NCBI GenBank assembly: GCA_949093475.1
Contig: CARXAY010000021.1
Span: 1-11,618, forward strand
Reading direction: 5' to 3'
Length of the DNA stretch: 11,618 bases
Source: an uncultured Oscillospiraceae bacterium
Lineage (GTDB): Bacteria > Bacillota > Clostridia > Oscillospirales > Oscillospiraceae
Shown here: positions 5,641 to 11,618 of the stretch, piece after piece
How the letters are laid out: every line of letters starts with the position of its first letter
Position numbering within the stretch: position 1 is the stretch's first letter
Made by a program: the position numbers and the translations under genes
The notes under the pieces: generated by a model
Seen by the model: the letters and a program-made list of their open reading frames with translations, nothing else
The model's database searches: none
Told to the model about the DNA's origin: nothing

Positions 5641-6168
5641 ATGTATCAATTTGAATTTGAGTATGACTATCAGGATATGGTAACGTTGAACCATGTGTAT
5701 AGCAAGACCTACGGCCGAAGGTGGATGATCGTATTGACGGTTTTCGGAATAGTTGTCGGTATTGTTAGCTTGCTGATGGCAGTGTTGCTTATCGCGTTTC
5801 ACTCTGATGAACCATTATGGAGTATGATAGTGAATCGATTCTTGCTCAGTGCGCTTTTATTGACGGGATGGTTTTGGTGGCCTTGGCTCAATGCTATATT
5901 CAGCAAACGGATGCTGTTGAAGGGGGCGGGTACGTTAACTGTTACCTTGGACGAGAAAGGTGAACACGACCATAATGCAAAGGGAGAATCGCAGCATCCG
6001 TGGAGTTCTTTTGTTAGTGCCTACCATTGCCGCATGTGCTATCTGCTTCTTTTGGATAAGAGACACGCAATTGTTCTTCCTGAGCGCGCCTTGGTGGCGG
6101 GCGATCCTGCCACCCTGCGGGCGTTTTTGGAGGAAAAGCTCCAAAAAGAGATCATAGACGTTCGTTAA
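5641..6168 (+). CDS. YcxB-like membrane protein, first of two paralogues
   Basis: A 175-residue protein with a short N-terminal cytoplasmic segment, two predicted membrane helices (about 28-52 and 61-83) and a C-terminal soluble domain. This layout, and the C-terminal pattern of hydrophobic strands followed by a proline-containing VLPERAL (about 146-152), resembles the YcxB-like family, whose function is unknown. The ATG at 5641 follows GGAGAGAG (5623-5630). Reading further upstream would run into the T-box terminator and is rejected. It is the first gene after the T-box, so expression should rise when tRNA-Val is uncharged. Its base composition is markedly lower in GC (19 of 60 bases at 5641-5700, against 36 of 60 at 7081-7140 in valS), which suggests a separate origin. 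Family assignment is moderate; the job is unknown. Confidence 0.82.
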   Translation: MYQFEFEYDYQDMVTLNHVYSKTYGRRWMIVLTVFGIVVGIVSLLMAVLLIAFHSDEPLWSMIVNRFLLSALLLTGWFWWPWLNAIFSKRMLLKGAGTLTVTLDEKGEHDHNAKGESQHPWSSFVSAYHCRMCYLLLLDKRHAIVLPERALVAGDPATLRAFLEEKLQKEIIDVR

Positions 6169-6184
6169 GGCAGAGGTGAGAGAA

Positions 6185-6745
6185 ATGCTGTTTCAACTTA
6201 AAATGGTGTATCAAAAAGAGGATTTATATGCGCTGGCAAACGCTGTGGCTCAAAATGGCGCGATCAGTCGTGGGTGGTCGGTGATCAAATCCTCTACAAG
6301 AAAGGTACTTTACTCTGTGGAAGGTGTGCTGTTGATCCTGATGGGGTGTTTTATGATTGCTCTACCACTCATCCATGGAGACCGGCAACCTCATATGCTG
6401 GTGTTTGGCGGCTTAACTCTGTTTTTGGGGTTACTTGCGCTTTTCTTTTGGAAAATCCCAAATATCAACAGTTGGCTTACTTGGAAACGTTATTCTCCGA
6501 AAAACACGGAGGTGCTGGTCGAGTTTTGTGAAGACTATTTTGCGGGATACATGCCAACGGGCGAATCCCGCACAAGCTATACGGTCATTCAGAAGCTGTT
6601 TGAAGATCAAGCGCGCTATTTCTTGTTCGTCAACAAGAACTCGGCTGTCGTTGTCCGAAAGGACGACTTTACGGTAGGTGATCCCAACGAGTTTGGAACA
6701 TGGATCGCCGAAAAAACAGGAGAAAAGTTCACGAAACTACGTTGA
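6185..6745 (+). CDS. YcxB-like membrane protein, second paralogue
   Basis: A 186-residue protein with the same layout as its upstream neighbour: a soluble N-terminus of about 40 residues, two membrane helices (about 42-63 and 69-89) and a C-terminal domain. That domain's end (FLFVNKNSAVVVRKDDFTVGDP) parallels the first paralogue (LLLLDKRHAIVLPERALVAGDP). The shared GDP and the matching hydrophobic strands suggest an old tandem duplication with strong divergence. I chose ATG 6185, preceded by AGAGGTGAG; the GTG at 6176 lies inside that site. It starts 17 nt after the previous stop and ends 14 nt before valS. GC is also low (20 of 60 at 6181-6240). Function is unknown. Confidence 0.82.
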   Translation: MLFQLKMVYQKEDLYALANAVAQNGAISRGWSVIKSSTRKVLYSVEGVLLILMGCFMIALPLIHGDRQPHMLVFGGLTLFLGLLALFFWKIPNINSWLTWKRYSPKNTEVLVEFCEDYFAGYMPTGESRTSYTVIQKLFEDQARYFLFVNKNSAVVVRKDDFTVGDPNEFGTWIAEKTGEKFTKLR

Positions 6746-6759
6746 GGAGGAATCAACAT

Positions 6760-9405
6760 ATGAGAAAAGAACTGCCTAAGGCTTACGAGCCGAAAGAAGT
6801 GGAACACCACATTTACGAGGCGTGGGAGAAGGGCGGGTGCTTCAAGGCCCATCGCGACCCTGCCAAAAAGCCCTTTACCATCGTCATGCCGCCCCCCAAC
6901 GTGACGGGACAGCTCCATATGGGCCACGCCATGGACTGCACCCTTCAGGACATCCTTATCCGCTTTAAGCGGATGCAGGGGTACGCCGCGCTGTGGGTGC
7001 CCGGCGCGGATCACGCGGGCATCGCCACCCAAGCCAAGGTGGAGGAGCATCTCCGGGAGACCGAGGGCCTTTCCCGCTACGATTTGGGCCGGGAGAAGTT
7101 CTTGGAGCGGGTCTGGGCATGGAAGGAGCAGTACGGCAACCGCATCGTGGAGCAGCAAAAGAAGCTGGGCGTGTCCTGCGACTGGGATCGCTCCCGCTTC
7201 ACGCTGGACGAGGGACTTTCCAAGGCGGTGCGCCATGTGTTCGTGAGCCTTTATGAAAAGGGCCTTATTTACAAGGGCAGCCGCATCATCAACTGGTGTC
7301 CCCACTGCGTTACCGCCCTTTCTGACGTGGAGGTGGAGTATCAGGACAAGCCGGGCAACCTCTGGCACATCCGCTACCCCATTATCGGGGAGAAAGATAA
7401 GTGGGTCATCGTGGCCACCACCCGGCCTGAGACCATGCTGGGCGACACTGGCGTGGCCGTTCACCCCGACGACGCGCGTTACAAGGACATTGTGGGCAAA
7501 AAGTGTCTGCTGCCGCTGGTGGGCCGGGAAATGCCCATTGTGGCCGACGAGTATGTGGATTTGGAATTCGGTACGGGCTGCGTGAAGATGACCCCTGCCC
7601 ACGACCCCAATGACTTTGAGGTGGGGCTGCGGCACAATTTGGAGACCATCCGCGTTCTGGACGACAACGGCAAGGTGGTGGAAGGCTATGGCAAGTATTC
7701 CGGCCTTGACCGTTACGAGGCCCGCAAGCTCATCATCGCCGATCTGGAGGCCGGCGGATATCTGGTGAAGGTCGAGCCGCACCAGCACAACGTGGGCACT
7801 TGCTCCCGCTGCCACCACGATGTAGAGCCGCTCATTTCCGCCCAGTGGTTTGTGAAAATGGAACCGCTGGCCAAGGAGGCACTGCGGGTGGTGAAGGAAG
7901 GGGAGACCCAGTTTGTCCCTGACCGCTTCTCCAAGACCTATATCAATTGGATGGAAAATGTCCGGGACTGGTGTATCTCCCGCCAGCTCTGGTGGGGTCA
8001 CCGTATCCCGGCGTGGCAGTGCGAGGACTGCGGCGAGATGACGGTCTCCGAGACCGATCCTACCGAATGTGCCCACTGCCACTCAAAGCATATCCGTCAG
8101 GAAGAGGACGTGCTGGACACATGGTTCTCCTCTGCATTGTGGCCCTTCTCTACGCTGGGCTGGCCGGAAAACACAGAGGATTTCCAGTACTTCTATCCTA
8201 CGGACGTGCTGGTCACGGGGTATGACATCATCTTCTTCTGGGTGGCGCGGATGATCTTCTCTGCCTGCGAACACACGGGCAAGCCCCCCTTCCACACCGT
8301 ACTCATCCACGGTCTGGTGCGGGATGACAAGGGCCGCAAAATGTCCAAGTCTCTGGGCAACGGGGTCGATCCGTTGGTGGTAGCGGAGCAGTACGGCGCG
8401 GACGCCCTGCGTTTTAATCTGGTTACCGGGAATTCCCCCGGAAACGATATGCGTTTTCTTCCTGAGCGGTGCGAGGCCATGCGGAATTTTGCCAACAAGA
8501 TTTGGAACGCCAGCCGTTTTGTGATGATGAACCTGACCATTGACCAATGTGAGCTGCCCCAGAAGCTGGAGCGGGAGGACAAGTGGATTCTCTCCAAGCT
8601 CAACCGCCTGATCGCCGAGGTCACCGAGAATATGGATGCCTACGAGCTGGGTGTGGCTTCTGCCAAGGTGTATGATTTCATTTGGAGCGATTACTGCGAC
8701 TGGTATATTGAACTGACCAAGGCCCGCCTTCAGGGAGAGGAAGATGGGGCGAAGATTCAAGCCCAGCAGGTGCTTTGTTATGTACTCACCGAGACGTTGA
8801 AGCTCCTTCACCCCTTTATGCCGTTCCTGACCGAAGAGATTTGGCAGGCTCTGCCCCATGAGGGGGATTTCCTCATGCTCCAGAGCTGGCCCGTGGCGTC
8901 CAAGGAGATGGACTATCCCGACGACGAAAAGGCCATGGAGGTCATCATGGAGGCCATCGGCGCGATCCGTACCCGCAGGGGCGAGATGAACGTGCCTCCC
9001 AGCCGCAAGGTGAAGCTGACCATTGCCACCGCTGACGCTCAAGCGTTCCAAGAGGGCGCAGCCTTCTTTGCCCGTTTGGCCTCGGCTTCTGAGGTGGAGG
9101 TCATCTCTATGGAGCAAGCGCCCACCAGCGATGAGGCACAGAAGCAGGGGCTTGTGGAGATCATCACCCATGCCGCCCGCATTTTCATGCCCTTGGCGGA
9201 GCTGGTGGATATGGAGCAGGAAAAGGCCCGGCTGGACAAGGAGATCGCAAAGACCCAGAAGGAGCTTGCTGGGCTGAAGGGCAAGCTGTCCAACGAGAAC
9301 TTTGTCAACAAAGCCCCCGCCAACGTGGTACAGGCGGAGCGGGAGCGTCTGGAGAAACTGGAGGCCTTGCTGGAGAAGCTGACCGCCCAGCGGGAGGCTA
9401 TGTAA
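6760..9405 (+). CDS. valS: Valyl-tRNA synthetase
   Basis: A class I aminoacyl-tRNA synthetase that charges tRNA-Val with valine in the cytoplasm and edits mischarged threonine. It has 881 residues, typical for bacterial ValS. Visible features in order are: PPPNVTGQLHMGH with the HIGH-type signature HMGH at 53-56; the editing (CP1) insertion with ATTRPETMLGDT; a Cys4 zinc ribbon (C421, C424, C437, C440); KMSKS at 527-531; an anticodon-binding domain; and a C-terminal coiled coil rich in Lys/Glu (about 820-881). ATG 6760 follows GAGGAGG (6744-6750) by 9 nt. A longer in-frame start at 6700 lies within the preceding gene and is rejected. The Val T-box about 1.1 kb upstream is its expected control, and no closer promoter or terminator was seen. 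Identification is firm. Confidence 0.98.
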   Translation: MRKELPKAYEPKEVEHHIYEAWEKGGCFKAHRDPAKKPFTIVMPPPNVTGQLHMGHAMDCTLQDILIRFKRMQGYAALWVPGADHAGIATQAKVEEHLRETEGLSRYDLGREKFLERVWAWKEQYGNRIVEQQKKLGVSCDWDRSRFTLDEGLSKAVRHVFVSLYEKGLIYKGSRIINWCPHCVTALSDVEVEYQDKPGNLWHIRYPIIGEKDKWVIVATTRPETMLGDTGVAVHPDDARYKDIVGKKCLLPLVGREMPIVADEYVDLEFGTGCVKMTPAHDPNDFEVGLRHNLETIRVLDDNGKVVEGYGKYSGLDRYEARKLIIADLEAGGYLVKVEPHQHNVGTCSRCHHDVEPLISAQWFVKMEPLAKEALRVVKEGETQFVPDRFSKTYINWMENVRDWCISRQLWWGHRIPAWQCEDCGEMTVSETDPTECAHCHSKHIRQEEDVLDTWFSSALWPFSTLGWPENTEDFQYFYPTDVLVTGYDIIFFWVARMIFSACEHTGKPPFHTVLIHGLVRDDKGRKMSKSLGNGVDPLVVAEQYGADALRFNLVTGNSPGNDMRFLPERCEAMRNFANKIWNASRFVMMNLTIDQCELPQKLEREDKWILSKLNRLIAEVTENMDAYELGVASAKVYDFIWSDYCDWYIELTKARLQGEEDGAKIQAQQVLCYVLTETLKLLHPFMPFLTEEIWQALPHEGDFLMLQSWPVASKEMDYPDDEKAMEVIMEAIGAIRTRRGEMNVPPSRKVKLTIATADAQAFQEGAAFFARLASASEVEVISMEQAPTSDEAQKQGLVEIITHAARIFMPLAELVDMEQEKARLDKEIAKTQKELAGLKGKLSNENFVNKAPANVVQAERERLEKLEALLEKLTAQREAM

Positions 9406-10263
9406 GTGAATATCCAATGGTATCCCGGCCACATGACAAAAACCCGTCGGCAGATCGAAGCCGACCTGAAAAATGTGGACATGGTGGCGGAGATCATTGA
9501 CGCCCGTATTCCCCGTTCCTCCCGCAATCCGGATATCGACGCCATCGTGGGAGATAAGCCAAGGCTGATCGTACTCAACCGCGCCGACCAAGCCGATGAA
9601 AACGCCAGCCGCAAATGGCGGGAGGTCTTCAAACAGCAAGGCTGGGCAGTGCTGATGACCGACGCCAAGACCGGGAAGGGCGTGCGGGAGTTTTCCACCG
9701 TTATCCAACAGGCGCTGGCATCCCAGATCGCCCGCTGGCGGGAAAAGGGACAGGTGGGCCGCAAGGTGCGGGTGATGGTGGTGGGAGTGCCGAATGTGGG
9801 TAAGTCCACCTTTATCAATCAAGTCGCCAAGCGGAAGTCGGCCAAGGCCGGAGATAAGCCCGGCGTCACCCGGGGCAAACAGTGGGTCACTGTGGACGCG
9901 ACCTTGGAGCTGCTGGACACGCCCGGCATCCTTTGGCCCAAGTTTGAAGACCCGCAGGTGGGGCTGAATCTGGCTTTTACCGGCGCGGTCAAGGACGACA
10001 TCATGGACACTGAGGCTTTGGCGTGCCACCTGTTGGACTTGCTCAACAGCCATTACCCCAAGGCCATGGCCGAACGCTATAAGATAGACGCCGACCCAGA
10101 CGCGCAGGGCTGGGAGCTGCTGGAACGGGCAGCCCGTAAGCGGGGATTTCTCATCTCCGGCGGGGAAGTGGACACCCAGCGGATGGCCAACATTCTTCTG
10201 GACGAATTTCGCGGCGGCAAGCTGGGGCAGATCACGCTGGAATGGCCGGAGGAAACACCATGA
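9406..10263 (+). CDS. rbgA: Ribosome biogenesis GTPase RbgA/YlqF
   Basis: A circularly permuted GTPase that acts in late assembly of the 50S ribosomal subunit. Its 285 residues show the permuted motif order: G4 as NRAD (58-61; canonical NKxD, so Lys is Arg here), G5-like DAKTGKG (86-92), G1 GVPNVGKST (127-135), G2 in PGVTR (T155) and G3 DTPG (171-174). The N-terminal WYPGHM contains the conserved His9 implicated in GTP hydrolysis. The C-terminal helical domain (about 200-285) fits the ribosome-binding region. The start is GTG 9406, directly after the valS stop, with GGGAGG (9392-9397) 8 nt upstream inside valS. Its last codons overlap the rnhB start as ATGA. The rbgA-rnhB-yraN order is common in Firmicutes; linkage to valS puts it under the same T-box. 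Confidence 0.96.
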   Translation: MNIQWYPGHMTKTRRQIEADLKNVDMVAEIIDARIPRSSRNPDIDAIVGDKPRLIVLNRADQADENASRKWREVFKQQGWAVLMTDAKTGKGVREFSTVIQQALASQIARWREKGQVGRKVRVMVVGVPNVGKSTFINQVAKRKSAKAGDKPGVTRGKQWVTVDATLELLDTPGILWPKFEDPQVGLNLAFTGAVKDDIMDTEALACHLLDLLNSHYPKAMAERYKIDADPDAQGWELLERAARKRGFLISGGEVDTQRMANILLDEFRGGKLGQITLEWPEETP

Positions 10264-10862
10264 ATCTCTGGCAAGAAGAAAACCTTTACAGAGAGAAAGG
10301 CTACACCGCGATTTGCGGCTGCGATGAAGCAGGGGCAGGGCCGCTGGCAGGGCCGGTATACGCTGCGGCGGTCATCCTGCCCTTTGGGGTCGATATTCCC
10401 GGGCTCAACGACTCCAAGCAGTTGACGGAAAGAAAACGGGAATCGCTGTTCCCTATGATCCAGCAAACTGCACTGGCATGGTCAATTGCCGAGGTTTCGG
10501 CGGAGGAGATCGATGCCACCGATATCCTGACAGCCCGGATCAAGGCGATGGAGTTAGCCATTTCAAGATTGTCTCCCAAGGCTGATTTTGCCCTGATCGA
10601 CGGCAATCGTGACCACGGGAAGGGTGCGGCGATCACGTTGGCCCATCAATGTATTGTAAAGGGAGATAGCTTGTCGGCGTCCATTGCCGCCGCCTCGGTC
10701 TTAGCGAAGGTGAGCCGAGACCGGGTGATGGTGGAGCTGGACAAACAATATCCGCAATATGGGTTTGCCAAGCACAAGGGCTACCCGACGAAGGCACATA
10801 GGGAGGCCATCGCCCGATATGGCCCGTGCCCGGAGCATCGGAGGAGCTACAAATGGACGTAA
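10260..10862 (+). CDS. rnhB: Ribonuclease HII
   Basis: An endonuclease that removes ribonucleotides and RNA primers from DNA:RNA duplexes. It has 200 residues. Catalytic acidic residues are visible in GCDEAG (D22, E23), in LIDGN and in the ASVLAKVSRDR segment (the Asp after Arg). The C-terminal HKGYPTKAH...GPCPEHRRSY segment is diagnostic. The usual DEAGRGPLAG reads DEAGAGPLAG, so the Arg of the GRG motif, which contacts the RNA-DNA junction, is Ala. I chose ATG 10260: GGAGG (10248-10252) lies 7 nt upstream, and it overlaps the rbgA stop by 4 nt (ATGA). The 3' end overlaps yraN by 10 nt. Identification is firm; the consequence of the Ala substitution is unknown. Confidence 0.97.
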   Translation: MNLWQEENLYREKGYTAICGCDEAGAGPLAGPVYAAAVILPFGVDIPGLNDSKQLTERKRESLFPMIQQTALAWSIAEVSAEEIDATDILTARIKAMELAISRLSPKADFALIDGNRDHGKGAAITLAHQCIVKGDSLSASIAAASVLAKVSRDRVMVELDKQYPQYGFAKHKGYPTKAHREAIARYGPCPEHRRSYKWT

Positions 10863-11239
10863 AAAAGCAGGAGCAGGGGGCGAAAAACCGCCTGTTAGGC
10901 AAGTGGGGAGAAGCCCTTGTGGCCAACGACCTGAGGCGGAAGGGCTGGCGTATTTTAGCTTCCGGTTACCGCTGTCGCCTTGGCGAGATCGACATCATTG
11001 CAAGTGATGGCAAGTTTTTGAGTTTTACGGAGGTCAAGCTGCGTAAAAGCGCGGCGTACGGCACAGCAGGGGAAGCGGTCACCCTTCGCAAGCAAAGCCG
11101 CATCCGCGCCACAGCGGAGCTTTATTTGGCGCGGTATCCCACCAAGCTCCAACCCCGCTTCGACGTGGCGGAGGTTTATGCGCCAGAAGGAGCTGACACC
11201 GTAGATCCTCGTATCAATTACATTGAAAATGCCTTTTGA
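10853..11239 (+). CDS. yraN: YraN family (UPF0102) endonuclease-like protein
   Basis: A small protein of the YraN/UPF0102 family, which has a restriction-endonuclease-like fold and a poorly defined role, possibly in DNA repair or recombination. Its 128 residues show GKWGE (E20), GEIDIIA (D47) and the nuclease-like ExK in TEVKLR (E60, K62), in the expected order. The ATG at 10853 lies inside the end of rnhB (10-nt overlap), with GGAGGAG (10840-10846) 6 nt upstream, so translation is probably coupled. It directly follows rnhB, a common neighbour in Firmicutes. The intact D-ExK triad suggests nuclease competence, but this is an inference. Confidence 0.93.
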   Translation: MDVKKQEQGAKNRLLGKWGEALVANDLRRKGWRILASGYRCRLGEIDIIASDGKFLSFTEVKLRKSAAYGTAGEAVTLRKQSRIRATAELYLARYPTKLQPRFDVAEVYAPEGADTVDPRINYIENAF

Positions 11240-11250
11240 GGAGGGTCGCT

Positions 11251-11618
11251 ATGCACTTTTTTGACGGTCACTGCGATACCATTCTCCACTGTTACCTCGC
11301 CGGGGAGCATTTTGCGGACAGCACAGGGCATTGGAATCTGGACAAGGTCAAAGACTTTACCGGGGCGGCGCAGTTCTTTGCCTGTTTTGGAGAGCCGGAG
11401 GATATGCCGGGCCGCGCGCTTTGGGACGTGTTTTGTGAAGAAGTGGCTCTGTTTCGCCGGGAACTGGACGCCAACAGCGGCCGCATCGCCTTTTGCACGA
11501 CCGCTGGTGAGTTGGACGCGGCGTGGCAGACAGGGAAGGCGGCGGCGTTTCTCTCGGCGGAGGGCGCGGAGCTGATGGACTGCGAGATCGAAAAGCTGCA
11601 CACCGCTCATGATATGGG
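11251..11618 (+). CDS. Membrane dipeptidase (peptidase M19, renal dipeptidase-like), partial
   Basis: The first 122 residues of a zinc dipeptidase of the amidohydrolase fold, cut by the right edge of the window. The N-terminal FFDGHCDT gives the HxD metal motif (H7, D9), and AAAFLSAEGAE gives the bridging metal-ligand glutamate (E104) in its usual spacing. No signal peptide is visible, so it is likely cytoplasmic, unlike the mammalian membrane-anchored enzyme. The ATG at 11251 follows GAGGAGGG (11238-11245) by 5 nt, and only 11 nt separate it from the yraN stop. It is therefore probably the next gene of the valS operon. Substrate dipeptides, and the missing roughly two thirds including further metal ligands, cannot be judged. 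Confidence 0.9.
   Translation, partial: MHFFDGHCDTILHCYLAGEHFADSTGHWNLDKVKDFTGAAQFFACFGEPEDMPGRALWDVFCEEVALFRRELDANSGRIAFCTTAGELDAAWQTGKAAAFLSAEGAELMDCEIEKLHTAHDM

Noticed and set aside
6616..10053. Two long, nearly back-to-back open frames on the minus strand opposite valS and rbgA
   Set aside because: They lie wholly antisense to confident genes, lack ribosome binding sites and recognisable domains, and are rich in His/Leu/Gly as expected from the reverse of GC-rich coding DNA.

Overview
The window looks like a fairly GC-rich member of the Clostridia, probably an Oscillospiraceae-type gut anaerobe (Flavonifractor/Pseudoflavonifractor-like). This is inference from a valine T-box upstream of valS, the rbgA-rnhB-yraN gene order, a clostridial-style thioredoxin reductase, strong AGGAGG-type ribosome binding sites and frequent TTG/GTG starts. 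No rRNA, tRNA, CRISPR array, transposase or phage gene was seen.

Left part (1-1617): a minus-strand zinc/manganese ABC uptake operon. It has a sigma-A-like promoter at 1442-1470, a substrate-binding lipoprotein gene (TTG start at 1405), and an overlapping ATP-binding subunit gene that runs off the left edge. The first 77 bases of the window exactly repeat positions 270-346 and put a second, out-of-frame copy of the Walker A region at the edge. This looks like an assembly-graph artefact, so the znuC reading is trustworthy only down to about position 78. A divergent promoter (1519-1547) drives a plus-strand Na+/phosphate cotransporter with a C-terminal PhoU domain (1618-3450).

Middle (3451-5330): a small orphan P-loop protein with its own promoter (3570-3980) ends at a strong bidirectional terminator (3997-4032). 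Convergent to it is a minus-strand pair: a thioredoxin-reductase-like flavoprotein with non-canonical pyridine-nucleotide motifs, then thioredoxin. The reductase may be a ferredoxin-dependent type. Its promoter overlaps a perfect 13-bp palindrome, and its start codon is problematic.

Right part (5331-11618): one long plus-strand transcription unit. A sigma-A-like promoter feeds a T-box riboswitch whose specifier loop shows GTG (Val) and whose T-box bulge TGGT fits an A discriminator base. Its terminator lies at 5583-5622. Next come two low-GC, paralogous YcxB-like membrane proteins, then valS, rbgA (ylqF), rnhB, yraN and the start of an M19-type dipeptidase gene. All are tightly spaced or overlapping with no terminator seen between them. 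Uncharged tRNA-Val is therefore expected to control not only valyl-tRNA synthetase but also the two YcxB-like proteins and several translation/DNA-maintenance genes. The most unusual points are the YcxB-like pair between the Val T-box and valS, and the atypical thioredoxin reductase.
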